Below, in pieces: positions 1-9,051 of a stretch of DNA of 64,000 bases. The stretch spans positions 179,923 through 243,922 of the forward strand of contig KE159817.1 of assembly GCA_000403495.2 (NCBI GenBank). Reading direction: 5' to 3'. The translations under genes and the position numbers were made by a program. Numbering within the stretch: position 1 is the first letter of the stretch; every line of letters begins with the position of its first letter. This DNA is from Lachnospiraceae bacterium 10-1 (GTDB lineage Bacteria > Bacillota > Clostridia > Lachnospirales > Lachnospiraceae). The notes below the pieces were generated by a model. It was not told the DNA's origin, did not search any database, and saw only the letters and a list, made by a program, of their open reading frames with translations.

Positions 1-2669
1 TTTATGACAGAAATGGAAATTTGCTTGCCTATAATGAACTGGCACATTCTGTTACTATCGAAGACGTTTATGAAAGTGGACGGTATAAAAATTTAAATTT
101 GAATACTACCATCTATAAGTTGATCAATATTATTGAACGGAATGGAGACAGTATTTCCAGTGATTTTAAAATTGTCCTGGATAAAAACGGGCGGTATATT
201 TTTACTGTTGAAGGAACACAACTTAACCGTTTTCTTGCTGATGTTTATGGACATGCCTCTATTGAAAAGCTGGAAGAAAAGGAACGCACTGCCACGGCAC
301 AGGATGTAATTAACTATTTATGCGGTTGGGACAGATTCCGGATTGGCAATTATACTGATGATGATAACAGTGATACTTTTGTTCCGGGAAATGGATATAC
401 CAGTGAAGAGGTTCTTAAAATTTTGTCTATTCGTTATGACATGAATAACAACAGTTTCCAGAAATATATTGCCACCACAGTTGCAACAGATGTAAGTGAA
501 GCAACAGTTGCCGTAGTAATGGAAAATAATACGGAGTTAGAGGGAGTATCTATTGTTGAAGATACCATTCGCAAGTATGTGGACAGTGTTTATTTTTCCC
601 ATATTTTAGGCTATACAGGGAAGATTTCACAAGAAGAATTGACAGCACTTCAAGAAGAGCACGGAGAAGCTTCCTATAACTTAAATGATACGGTAGGAAA
701 ACTTGGGATTGAAAAGTCTATGGAGTCATATCTTCAGGGAACTAAAGGCAGCGAAACGATTTTTGTTGACAGCCTTGGAAAGGTAACAGAAACCACCAAT
801 TATGTGGAACCAGTTGCTGGAAATGATGTTTTTCTTACCATAGACAAGGATTTACAGATCGCAGTTTATAAAATACTGGAGCAGAAGCTTGCAAGCATCC
901 TTTATACCAATATAATTAATGCTAAAGAATTTAACACCAATGAGGTAAGCAGCAGTAAAATTAAAATTCCTATTTATGATGTCTACTATGCCCTTATTAA
1001 TAACAATGTAATTGATACATCTCATTTTACAGCAGCAAATGCCAGGGAAACAGAAAAAGAAGTTTATAAACGGTATATGGAAAGAAAGGCTGGCGTATTT
1101 GATACCATACAAAAAGAACTTACAGAAATAATGACTCCTTATGAAAAGCTTGATCTTGAGTATCAGATTTATGAGAGTTATATCGCTGAAATGCTATACA
1201 AAAATGGAATTATTGTCAGAAGTCGTGTAGATGTGGATGACGAAACATATATTGCATGGACGACGGACGAAGTTATTAGTTTAAAAGAATATTTAAATTA
1301 TTGTATTGCAATGAACTGGATAGATGTGACGAGACTTGACTTGTCAAGTCAATACGCTGATTCGGAAGAGATTTATGAACATATTGTCAGTTACATTTTT
1401 GAACAGTTAGAAGATAATATTGATTTTACCAAGCGGATTTACCGCTTTATGATAAAAAAGGATGTTATTTCAGGGACACAGATCTGTAAAATTCTTTTAG
1501 AACAGGAACTGGTCGAAGTGTCGGCAGAAGAAAGAGCTGATTTGGAAAATGGATCGGTTTCTGCATTTAACTTTATGATGGAGCGTATCAAAAATCTGGA
1601 TATTACTCCGGCTCAGCTTGCTTTAGATCCTTATTCCGCATCCATGGTTGTTACAGATGTAAATACAGGAGATGTGCTGGCGCTGGTCACTTATCCGGGG
1701 TATGATAACAATAAAATGGCCAATGGTGTAAATGCCGAGTATTATTCCCAATTGCTCAATGATCTTTCTACACCGCTGCGAAATTACGCGACCATGCAGA
1801 TGACAGCGCCGGGATCTACTTTTAAGATGGTTTCTGCAACTGCCGGACTGATGGAAGGGGCTGTTACACCTTATACCACCGTTACTTGTAACGGGATTTT
1901 TGAGGATATTTATCCGCCGCCAACCTGTTGGATTCATCCTGGAAGGCATGGTTCTTTAAATTTGTCAGGAAGCATCCGACATTCCTGTAATATTTTTTTC
2001 TATGAATTAGGATATCAGCTGGGAATGAATGGGGAGTCCTATTCACCTGATGCCGGACTGGCAGTGCTGAAAAAATATGCGGATATGTATGGACTTACGG
2101 AAACTTCAGGTATTGAAATCGAAGAGTCTACACCTCAGGTTTCTACGGAAGATGCAGTCCGGTCTGCAATCGGACAGGGCAATAACAATTTTTCTACCGT
2201 AGGGCTGGCCAGATATATTACCACAGTAGCAAACAGTGGTACATGCTATGACTTAACATTAGTGGACAAGATTACGGATCATAGCGGAAATTTGCTGAAG
2301 GAAAACAGTGCTGAGGTCAGAAATACTATAGATATGGAGGATTCTTATTGGGACGCAATTCATCTTGGAATGCGCCAGGTAATTGAAAATAATGCCTACC
2401 TGAAAGATCTTGAAGTAAAAACAGCTGGTAAGACCGGTACGGCTGAAGAGGATAAAAATCGTGCCAACCATGCACTGTTTGTCTGCTATGCACCTTATGA
2501 TAATCCGGAAATTGCCATAGCTACAAGAATTGCATTTGGATATACTTCCAGCTACGCAGCAAGAACTACAAAAGAAGTGCTTCAGTACTATTTTAATCTT
2601 GTAGATGAAGATGAACTTCTCACAGGAGTTGCACAACAATTAACTGGCAGTACAGCCAGAACAGATTAA
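1..2669 (+). CDS. mrdA: Class B penicillin-binding protein (PBP2/MrdA-type), 5' truncated by window edge
   Basis: D,D-transpeptidase that cross-links peptidoglycan outside the membrane, most likely with the RodA encoded four genes downstream. The reading frame is open from base 3 and begins YDRNGNLLAYNELA, the usual segment just after the N-terminal membrane anchor, so the anchor and start codon lie left of the window. The dimerisation domain is followed by a long helical insert (roughly nt 900-1600). The transpeptidase domain then carries STFK (active-site Ser codon at 1815), SCN (1983) and KTGT (Lys codon at 2430), so all three motifs are intact. The remaining part is about 889 codons, long for the family, as is common in Lachnospiraceae. 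The next gene, minC, starts 27 bases after the stop. The family call is firm; PBP2 rather than another class B PBP is inferred from the min/rodA context. Confidence 0.93.
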   Translation, partial: YDRNGNLLAYNELAHSVTIEDVYESGRYKNLNLNTTIYKLINIIERNGDSISSDFKIVLDKNGRYIFTVEGTQLNRFLADVYGHASIEKLEEKERTATAQDVINYLCGWDRFRIGNYTDDDNSDTFVPGNGYTSEEVLKILSIRYDMNNNSFQKYIATTVATDVSEATVAVVMENNTELEGVSIVEDTIRKYVDSVYFSHILGYTGKISQEELTALQEEHGEASYNLNDTVGKLGIEKSMESYLQGTKGSETIFVDSLGKVTETTNYVEPVAGNDVFLTIDKDLQIAVYKILEQKLASILYTNIINAKEFNTNEVSSSKIKIPIYDVYYALINNNVIDTSHFTAANARETEKEVYKRYMERKAGVFDTIQKELTEIMTPYEKLDLEYQIYESYIAEMLYKNGIIVRSRVDVDDETYIAWTTDEVISLKEYLNYCIAMNWIDVTRLDLSSQYADSEEIYEHIVSYIFEQLEDNIDFTKRIYRFMIKKDVISGTQICKILLEQELVEVSAEERADLENGSVSAFNFMMERIKNLDITPAQLALDPYSASMVVTDVNTGDVLALVTYPGYDNNKMANGVNAEYYSQLLNDLSTPLRNYATMQMTAPGSTFKMVSATAGLMEGAVTPYTTVTCNGIFEDIYPPPTCWIHPGRHGSLNLSGSIRHSCNIFFYELGYQLGMNGESYSPDAGLAVLKKYADMYGLTETSGIEIEESTPQVSTEDAVRSAIGQGNNNFSTVGLARYITTVANSGTCYDLTLVDKITDHSGNLLKENSAEVRNTIDMEDSYWDAIHLGMRQVIENNAYLKDLEVKTAGKTGTAEEDKNRANHALFVCYAPYDNPEIAIATRIAFGYTSSYAARTTKEVLQYYFNLVDEDELLTGVAQQLTGSTARTD

Positions 2670-2696
2670 TGAATTGTTTAAAGGAGTAAAAATATT

Positions 2697-3380
2697 TTGA
2701 AAAATTCAGTTGTACTTAAAAGCTTTCCTAATGGTATTGTGCTGCACCTTGATCCGGAAATGCCTTTTGAAACTTTAATAATTGATATTGCCGATAAGTT
2801 CCATGAATCCAGCAGTTTTTTTAAAGATGCAAGGATGGCGCTTTCCATCAAGGGGCGGATATTAACTGATGAAGAAGAAAAGCAAATACTGGATGCGATT
2901 TCTGATAACTCAAGGCTTCAGATTATCTGCCTGGTGGGAGAGGATGATGCAACCAATCAAAATTTTGTTAAGGCATTACAGCAGACAGATTTCTCAGGCA
3001 GCCCCGGGGCTGGTGATGAAGGGCAGTTTTACAAAGGAACGCTGAAAAATGGACAAATTTTAGAAACGGAATCCAGTATTGTCATACTAGGAGATGTATA
3101 TCCGGGATCTGCAATTATATCAGCAAAGGATATTATTGTTTTAGGAGGGCTTTTTGGTGAAGCCTATGCAGGCGGAAATGGAGATCATCATCATTATGTT
3201 GCTGCGCTTGAAATGTCACCGGAAAGATTAAAGATCGGTGATTTCAAATATAAACAAAAAGAAAAGACTTCAAAATGGTCCATAAAACCAAAGGTACAGC
3301 CGAAAATAGCATACGTAAAAGACGAAAAAGTAATCATGGATTCTCTCACAAAAGAATTACTGAGTGAACTGCCTGTTTAA
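2697..3380 (+). CDS. minC: Septum site-determining protein MinC
   Basis: FtsZ-assembly inhibitor that acts with MinD to block division away from midcell. The 227-residue length is usual. The C-terminal half has the MinC beta-helix with ILGDVYPGSAIISAKDIIV, then GGLFGEAYAGGNG; the N-terminal domain is weaker in sequence, as is normal. The start is TTG at 2697, supported by AAGGAG at 2681-2686; no in-frame ATG fits better. It sits directly before minD in the same orientation, which confirms the call. Confidence 0.93.
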   Translation: MKNSVVLKSFPNGIVLHLDPEMPFETLIIDIADKFHESSSFFKDARMALSIKGRILTDEEEKQILDAISDNSRLQIICLVGEDDATNQNFVKALQQTDFSGSPGAGDEGQFYKGTLKNGQILETESSIVILGDVYPGSAIISAKDIIVLGGLFGEAYAGGNGDHHHYVAALEMSPERLKIGDFKYKQKEKTSKWSIKPKVQPKIAYVKDEKVIMDSLTKELLSELPV

Positions 3381-3432
3381 GGGACTTTTCTCAGGGGACG
3401 AAATTAATTCATTTAAAATTTGGAGGTAAAAA

Positions 3433-4224
3433 ATGAGTGAAGTAATTGTCGTCACGTCAGGAAAAGGCGGTGTGGGGAAGACCACCACATCTGCAAACGT
3501 AGGATCAGGTCTGGCTGCTATGGGAAAACGTGTGGTTTTGATCGATACGGATATAGGGCTGCGCAATCTGGATGTTGTGATGGGGCTGGAAAACAGGATT
3601 GTATACAATCTCGTAGATGTGGTAGAAGGAAAATGCCGCATTAAACAGGCATTAATTAAAGATAAACGTCATCCAAGCTTATATCTTATGCCTTCGGCGC
3701 AGACAAAGGATAAAACAGCAGTAAGCCCTGAACAGATGGTAAGGATGATTAATCAGCTTCGGGAACAATTTGACTATATTATTCTGGATTGTCCGGCAGG
3801 AATTGAACAGGGTTTTAAAAATGCCATTGCAGGAGCAGATCGGGCTCTTGTGGTTACCACGCCTGAAGTATCTGCAATCAGAGATGCGGATCGGATTATC
3901 GGGCTTTTGGAAGCAAGTGATTTTAGTAAAATTGATTTGATTATCAACAGACTGCGGTATGATATGGTTAAACGTGGGGATATGATGAGTGCGGCTGACG
4001 TAGTGGATATTCTGGCCATCAGTCTGATTGGAATTGTACCGGATGATGAAAATGTAGTCATTGCAACCAACCAGGGGGAACCTCTTGTAGGAAATAATAC
4101 ATTGGCAGGAAAAGCATATCAAAATATATGTTATCGGGTAACAGGAAAAGAAATACCTTTTCTTGAATTTGAAAAGGGTGTTTCTTTTTGGGCAAGAATG
4201 TCAGGTATTTTCCATAAAAATTAG
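3433..4224 (+). CDS. minD: Septum site-determining protein MinD (ATPase)
   Basis: ParA/MinD-family ATPase that recruits MinC to the membrane. The deviant Walker A GKGGVGKTT lies at residues 10-18, and the switch/Walker B region YIILDCPAGIEQGF is at about 115-128. The C-terminus FEKGVSFWARMSGIF looks like the expected amphipathic membrane-targeting helix. The length of 263 is typical. GGAGG precedes the ATG. The minE start follows 11 bases after the stop, so minCDE is one transcription unit. Confidence 0.97.
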   Translation: MSEVIVVTSGKGGVGKTTTSANVGSGLAAMGKRVVLIDTDIGLRNLDVVMGLENRIVYNLVDVVEGKCRIKQALIKDKRHPSLYLMPSAQTKDKTAVSPEQMVRMINQLREQFDYIILDCPAGIEQGFKNAIAGADRALVVTTPEVSAIRDADRIIGLLEASDFSKIDLIINRLRYDMVKRGDMMSAADVVDILAISLIGIVPDDENVVIATNQGEPLVGNNTLAGKAYQNICYRVTGKEIPFLEFEKGVSFWARMSGIFHKN

Positions 4225-4235
4225 GAGGTGGTCTC

Positions 4236-4508
4236 ATGGGAATCAGAAACTTTTTTAGCAGAAAAAAATCAAGAGAAATTGCAAAAGACCGTTTGAAAAT
4301 ATTGCTTATTTCCGACAGAGTCAACTGTTCGCCGGAAATGATGGAAATGATAAAAACAGATATTGCAAAGGTAATATCAAAGTACATGAAAATAGATACG
4401 CAGAGCATGGAAATTCAAATCAGTAAAACTGATAGTAAGGGACGGGACAAAACGCCTACCTTATATGCGAATATTCCGATTTTGGACTTACATAAGAACG
4501 TAAACTGA
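4236..4508 (+). CDS. minE: Cell division topological specificity factor MinE
   Basis: MinE stimulates MinD ATPase and so places the MinCD inhibitor. The 90-residue protein has the typical N-terminal amphipathic segment (MGIRNFFSRKKS), then AKDRLKILLISDR, the MinD-contacting stretch, and a C-terminal dimerisation part. TAGGAGGTGG overlaps the minD stop, a strong ribosome binding site. Having MinE rather than DivIVA as the topological factor fits many Clostridia. Confidence 0.96.
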   Translation: MGIRNFFSRKKSREIAKDRLKILLISDRVNCSPEMMEMIKTDIAKVISKYMKIDTQSMEIQISKTDSKGRDKTPTLYANIPILDLHKNVN

Positions 4509-4520
4509 AAGGTGAAATAA

Positions 4521-5627
4521 ATGCTGAAACAGTATAAAATACGCTATTTTGATTTTAAATTAGTATTTTTGGTAAGTGCGCTTTCTGTAATTGGAATTAT
4601 TGCAGTGGGCAGTGCAAAGCCATCTCTTCAAAGCAGACAGATTGCCGGCTTTGCAGTTGGACTGTTTTTAATGCTGGTGATCTCTCTGTTTGACTACTCG
4701 GTATTACTTAATCTCTATTGGCTTATGTACATTTTTAATTTGGCAATACTTGCGCTTGTTATCTATATGGGGGAAGATACAAATGGCGCACAAAGATGGG
4801 TAACGATTGCCGGCATCCGTTTTCAGCCTTCAGAGCTTGCCAAAATATTAATTATTTTATTTTTAGCGCAATATATTTATAAGCATAAGGATCGTTTTAA
4901 CACCTTTAAATGTATTTCAATGTGCTGTATTTTATTTGTAATTCCTGCAGCACTTGTACTTGCACAGCCAGATCTTTCAACTACAATTGTAATTTGTTTA
5001 ATTTTTGCAGTAATTATGTTTACAGCAGGAGTGCGCTGGCGGGTTATTATTGGCTTTTTAGCTGTGGCAATTCCGTCTTTGATGATTTTTCTTTATCTTG
5101 TTTTGCAGCCGGAGCAGAAAATTATCAATCAATATCAGGCGAACAGAATAGTTGCTTTTTTCAACAAAGAAGAGTATGCAAATTCTATTGGCTATCAGCA
5201 GGAGTATTCTGTTATGGCAATCGGATCCGGTCAGCTCACCGGAAAAGGTTATAAAAATAATGAGATCAGTTCCGTAAAAAATGCAGACTTTATAGCGGAA
5301 CCCCAGACAGATTTTATTTTTGCCGTTATTGGGGAGGAATTTGGATTTGTAGGCGCGTGCGTTGTGATTGTTCTTATTATGCTGATCAGCGTGGAATGTC
5401 TTTTAATTGCCAGACGTGCCAAGGATACTGCGGGTACTATCATAGCAGCAGGTGTAGGGGCTATGATAGGATTTCAAGGATTTATCAATATAGGAGTGGT
5501 TACCTACTTACTTCCAAATACAGGGCTGCCGCTTCCGTTTGTGAGTTACGGACTTACGTCCCTTGTAAGTTCTTTTATTGGAATTGGATTTGTTTTAAAT
5601 GTGGGGTTACAATGCCGCACAAAATGA
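4521..5627 (+). CDS. rodA: SEDS-family peptidoglycan glycosyltransferase (RodA-like)
   Basis: Polytopic membrane glycosyltransferase that polymerises lipid II for wall elongation with a class B PBP. The 368-residue protein has about ten hydrophobic helices. Family motifs seen are GAQRWVTIAGIRFQPSELAK near residue 90 and the C-terminal YLLPNTGLPLPFVSYG with LTSLVSS. The extracellular loop contains GYQQEYSVMAIGSGQLTGKG. It is RodA rather than FtsW by its link to PBP2 and min genes, and the two families are hard to separate otherwise. The start ATG follows AAAGGTG. Confidence 0.92.
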   Translation: MLKQYKIRYFDFKLVFLVSALSVIGIIAVGSAKPSLQSRQIAGFAVGLFLMLVISLFDYSVLLNLYWLMYIFNLAILALVIYMGEDTNGAQRWVTIAGIRFQPSELAKILIILFLAQYIYKHKDRFNTFKCISMCCILFVIPAALVLAQPDLSTTIVICLIFAVIMFTAGVRWRVIIGFLAVAIPSLMIFLYLVLQPEQKIINQYQANRIVAFFNKEEYANSIGYQQEYSVMAIGSGQLTGKGYKNNEISSVKNADFIAEPQTDFIFAVIGEEFGFVGACVVIVLIMLISVECLLIARRAKDTAGTIIAAGVGAMIGFQGFINIGVVTYLLPNTGLPLPFVSYGLTSLVSSFIGIGFVLNVGLQCRTK

Positions 5628-5667
5628 TGTATAATGAGTAATAAGGGTTAATGGGAAGGGGTATAGC

Positions 5668-6063
5668 ATGAATATAGCATTAATTGCACATGACACAAAA
5701 AAGAAGTTAATGCAGAATTTCTGCATAGCATATCGTGGTATTTTAAGTAAAAACGAATTGTATGCAACCGGCACAACAGGAAGGCTGGTAGAGGAAGTAA
5801 CCAATTTGAACATTCATAAATTTCTGGCAGGGCATCTTGGCGGAGAACAGCAGATTGGCGCACAGATTGAACATAATCAGATAGATCTTGTTATCTTTTT
5901 GAGAGATCCTTTAACCTCTAAAGTTCATGAGCCGGATGTAAATAATGTAATAAAGCTTTGTGATATGTACAATATTCCAATGGCAACCAATTTGGCAACA
6001 GCAGAGTTACTTATCAAGTCCCTTGACAGAGGAGATCTAGAGTGGCGTGAAATGTATAAATAA
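5668..6063 (+). CDS. mgsA: Methylglyoxal synthase
   Basis: Converts dihydroxyacetone phosphate to methylglyoxal and phosphate, a bypass of lower glycolysis under phosphate limitation. The 131 residues begin MNIALIAHDTKKKLMQNF, with the substrate-binding GTTGRLVEE near residue 36. GHLGGEQQIGAQI and the catalytic-region VIFLRDPLT are clear. Its 3' end overlaps the following carboxypeptidase gene by 17 bases. Methylglyoxal synthase placed after rodA recurs in Lachnospiraceae-type loci; whether the link is functional is unknown. Confidence 0.95.
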   Translation: MNIALIAHDTKKKLMQNFCIAYRGILSKNELYATGTTGRLVEEVTNLNIHKFLAGHLGGEQQIGAQIEHNQIDLVIFLRDPLTSKVHEPDVNNVIKLCDMYNIPMATNLATAELLIKSLDRGDLEWREMYK

Positions 6064-7030
6064 AAAAATCAAAAAATTATTTCCACTTTTTACAGTAAGT
6101 ATTTTATTGCTTACAAGTTGTGGACAGGCTTCTTTTGATATGCCCTACACTACAAATTCGGAAGTAAGCAGTTTCCGAGTTGTTAATTTGGAAGAGGAAC
6201 GCGGTGTGGCGGAACCTTTTGCAAATGATTTATGTGTTGTGGACACAAATACAGAAAGCAGCGGCATTACAATTACAGCTTCTGCAGCAGGTCTATTTGA
6301 CATAAACCAAAAAGATACAATATATGCCAAAAACGTCCATGAAAAGCTTTATCCGGCCAGTCTGACAAAGGTTATGACTGCGCTTGTTGCTTTAAATCAT
6401 GGTTCAAGTGATATGATGCTTACCGCAACGTCAAATGTTAAGATTTTAGAATCAGGCGCACAGGTCTGCGGAATTAAGGAAGGTGATCAAATGACTCTGA
6501 ATCAGGCGCTTCATCTTCTGTTAATTAATTCGGCAAATGATGCTGCCGTTATGATTGCTGAGGGTATTGCCGGTTCCGTAGAGGCTTTTTCAGATATGAT
6601 GAACGAGGAAGCTCTTGCGCTTGGCGCTACTAATACGCATTTTATGAATCCTCATGGACTGTCTGATGATAATCATTATACGACTGCTTATGATATGTAT
6701 CTGATTATGAATGAGGCTGTAAATTACAGCTTGTTTAATGAAATCATACACATGGATTCTTATACTACTGTATATACGGATAAAAATGGTGCTTCAAAAG
6801 AAATCAGTGTAAACAACAGTAATTATTTTATTCAGGGAACTGCACAAGCCCCCAGTGGTATAACAGTGCTTGGAGGCAAAACAGGTACAACAAATGCGGC
6901 AGGACATTGTCTGGTATTGGTCTCCAGAGATTCATCCAGCAATCCTTACATTTCTATTATTCTGCGTGCTGACAGCAGAGATGGTTTATACGAACAAATG
7001 ACAGATTTGTTGGGAGAAATAAACAATTAA
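6047..7030 (+). CDS. D-alanyl-D-alanine carboxypeptidase, lipoprotein (DacF/PBP5 family)
   Basis: Serine carboxypeptidase that trims the terminal D-Ala of wall stem peptides on the outside of the membrane. An N-terminal hydrophobic segment ends in LLTSCG, a lipobox with the acceptor Cys at about residue 25, so it is likely a lipoprotein rather than being held by a C-terminal helix. The motifs SLTK (about 104), SAND (about 162) and KTGT (about 280) are all present. No large C-terminal PBP5 domain follows; 327 residues is short for the family. The start overlaps mgsA by 17 bases, which suggests translational coupling. Confidence 0.93.
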   Translation: MKCINKKIKKLFPLFTVSILLLTSCGQASFDMPYTTNSEVSSFRVVNLEEERGVAEPFANDLCVVDTNTESSGITITASAAGLFDINQKDTIYAKNVHEKLYPASLTKVMTALVALNHGSSDMMLTATSNVKILESGAQVCGIKEGDQMTLNQALHLLLINSANDAAVMIAEGIAGSVEAFSDMMNEEALALGATNTHFMNPHGLSDDNHYTTAYDMYLIMNEAVNYSLFNEIIHMDSYTTVYTDKNGASKEISVNNSNYFIQGTAQAPSGITVLGGKTGTTNAAGHCLVLVSRDSSSNPYISIILRADSRDGLYEQMTDLLGEINN

Positions 7031-7033
7031 CAG

Positions 7034-7062
7034 TTGTTTTTTAACCAGCAATCACTTATAAT
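7034..7062 (+). promoter_or_regulatory. Sigma-A-type promoter
   Basis: TTGTTT (7034-7039) and TATAAT (7057-7062) are separated by 17 bases, just after the carboxypeptidase stop and before the P-loop gene. It probably starts a separate transcript for that gene. Seen by eye only. Confidence 0.6.
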
Positions 7063-7122
7063 TAATTTAGGCAAATCTATTTTATGTACAGAAAATATAC
7101 TATACTTCAGGAGGGATTACCA

Positions 7123-7542
7123 ATGGTTCAGTTAATAGTTGGAAAAAAGGGGAAAGGCAAGACCAAGCATTTATTAGATAAAGTGAATACTGAGGTACAG
7201 AGTGTATCCGGCAATATTGTATATCTGGATAAGAGCACAAAACATATGTATGAACTGAATAACAAAATAAGATTAATTGATGTTTCTTCTTATATGATTA
7301 CTAATTCAGATGAATTTTTGGGATTTATTAGCGGGATCATTTCACAGGATCATGATTTGGAACAGATGTATTTCGACAGTTTTTTGAAAATTGCCTGTAT
7401 AGATGGCGGTTTAGTTGAACCAATTGTAGCAAAATTAGACAAAATCAGCGAAGCGTTCAGTGTAAACTTTGTAATTAGCATTTCATTAGACGAAGAAGAG
7501 TTTCCGGCTTCCCTTAAAGATAAAATTATTGTTTCCTTATAA
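7123..7542 (+). CDS. Small P-loop NTPase-like protein of unknown function
   Basis: A 139-residue soluble protein with a Walker A-like motif GKKGKGKTK right at the N-terminus (VQLIVGKKGKGKTKHLL). A Walker B-like hydrophobic strand ending in Asp-Gly (FLKIACIDGG) lies near residue 90. I chose the ATG at 7123 because AGGAGGG (7109-7115) sits at proper spacing; an upstream ATG at 7084 has no such site and would overlap the promoter region. Similar short P-loop proteins in related genomes are sometimes labelled twitching-motility protein, but nothing here supports a pilus role. It has its own promoter and a terminator 10 bases downstream, so it is monocistronic. Confidence 0.8.
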   Translation: MVQLIVGKKGKGKTKHLLDKVNTEVQSVSGNIVYLDKSTKHMYELNNKIRLIDVSSYMITNSDEFLGFISGIISQDHDLEQMYFDSFLKIACIDGGLVEPIVAKLDKISEAFSVNFVISISLDEEEFPASLKDKIIVSL

Positions 7543-7551
7543 ATTACATAA

Positions 7552-7577
7552 CCCCCGGGTATCCGGGGGATTTTTTT
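7552..7577 (+). terminator. Rho-independent terminator
   Basis: The stem CCCCCGG / CCGGGGG with loop GTAT (7552-7569) is followed by ATTTTTTT. It ends the P-loop gene transcript. A GTG at 7581 lies in the T-tract tail and is not a credible start for the next gene. Confidence 0.9.
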
Positions 7578-7607
7578 CGTGTGATATTTTTTTCAGGAGT
7601 TTTTAAA

Positions 7608-9002
7608 TTGAGTGGTAATGATAGAAATAAAATAGTTAAATATAGAAAACCTTTAAATATCAATATAGGTATGGTCATTTTTGCAGTGATTTTTATTTAT
7701 ATTGTTATTTGTGTGTTTATGTATTTCACACAAAAACATATTGAAGGCCATCAGGTAAAAATGGGTTCTCTTTCATCAAATAATATTTACAAAGGAATCG
7801 CTTTACGTGAAGAAGAAATTGTAAATGCGGCACATGCAGGCTATGTCAATTACTATGCCAGGGAAGGAGAACGTGTAGGTGTTGGCAACCTTGTGTATAC
7901 TCTTGATGAGTCCGGCAGACTGGCAGACTATTTAAATGCGGAAGCTTACGGGAATACGCTTACCACCAGGGACTTAAACGAGCTTAAAACAGAGATCCTT
8001 GATTTTACCAATACCTTTAACCGGGAAAATTTTTCCACAGTTTATGATTTTAAATATGGTGTAGAAGGTACAGTGCTTAAACTGGCAAATGCCAACATTT
8101 TGGAAAATGTTGATAAGATTAACAATTCCGGCTTATCTGAGTTGATTTCTTACGGAAAATCCCCTGAAACAGGTATTGTGATTTATTCTGTTGACGGATA
8201 TGAAAATTTAACATTAGAACAATTTACAAAGGAGCTTTTTGATACCAAAACATATGAAAAGGTTCAATTAATCAGTAATGAACTGGTAGAGGCCGGACAG
8301 CCGGTATACAAGATATCCAAAAAGGAAGACTGGTCTATTGTAATCCAGACAGATAAAGAAAAAGAAGAAGAATTATTAGAGGCAGAATTTGTTAAGGTAA
8401 AATTCTTAAAAAATCAAAATACTTCATGGGGAGAAGTTTCAAGTTTTACAAATGAAGATGGAGATACTTTTGTAAAACTTACGTTTACAAATTCTATGGT
8501 TACTTTTTGCACTGACCGTTTTATTGATATTGAATTGATTTTAGAGGAAGAAACCGGATTAAAGATCCCCAATTCCTCTATTGTTGAAAAAGAGTTTTTC
8601 ATTGTTCCCAAGGATTATGTGACGCAGGGCGGAAACGGAAAAAATTATGGCGTTTTAAGGGAAACCTACACAGAAGATGGAACTGCTACTACAGAATTTA
8701 TTGAGACTACTATTTATAACGAAACTGAGACAGAGTATTATTTAGACGATATGGTTCTGCGCATTGGTGATTACATTATAAAACCGGATTCAAATGAAAA
8801 ATATGCAATCAGCAAGCGGGGAAGCCTTACCGGTGTTTATAATATCAATAAAGGATATGCAGATTTTAAGCAGATTAATATACTATATAAAAATGATGAA
8901 TACTCTATAGTAAAATCAAATACCCAGTATGGGCTGAGTGTATATGATTATATTGTACTTGATGCATCCACAGTAACAGATGATGAGTTCATATATAATT
9001 AA
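7608..9002 (+). CDS. HlyD-like membrane-anchored protein
   Basis: A single N-terminal transmembrane helix (about residues 20-42 from the chosen start, VIFAVIFIYIVICVFMYF) precedes a large extracytoplasmic part. A lipoyl/biotinyl-like hairpin strand VNAAHAGYVNYYAREGERVGVGNLVY appears near residue 75. A barrel-sandwich fold of this kind is typical of the HlyD/adaptor family, although no partner ABC transporter is adjacent. The start is the TTG at 7608 with AGGAG at 7595-7599. Related proteins sit beside yggS and sepF in other Lachnospiraceae, so a role at the envelope during division is possible but is inference. Confidence 0.7.
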   Translation: MSGNDRNKIVKYRKPLNINIGMVIFAVIFIYIVICVFMYFTQKHIEGHQVKMGSLSSNNIYKGIALREEEIVNAAHAGYVNYYAREGERVGVGNLVYTLDESGRLADYLNAEAYGNTLTTRDLNELKTEILDFTNTFNRENFSTVYDFKYGVEGTVLKLANANILENVDKINNSGLSELISYGKSPETGIVIYSVDGYENLTLEQFTKELFDTKTYEKVQLISNELVEAGQPVYKISKKEDWSIVIQTDKEKEEELLEAEFVKVKFLKNQNTSWGEVSSFTNEDGDTFVKLTFTNSMVTFCTDRFIDIELILEEETGLKIPNSSIVEKEFFIVPKDYVTQGGNGKNYGVLRETYTEDGTATTEFIETTIYNETETEYYLDDMVLRIGDYIIKPDSNEKYAISKRGSLTGVYNINKGYADFKQINILYKNDEYSIVKSNTQYGLSVYDYIVLDASTVTDDEFIYN

Positions 9003-9051
9003 TGAAAGCTTTGTCATAAGTAAAATAAAAAACATCATGGAGGCAGCAAAA

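Noticed and set aside
852..2639. Antisense open frames under the PBP2 gene
   Set aside because: No ribosome site or family pattern; they are shadows of a well-supported gene.
7581..7607. GTG at 7581 as the start of the HlyD-like gene
   Set aside because: It lies in the terminator's T-tract and lacks a ribosome site; TTG 7608 has AGGAG.
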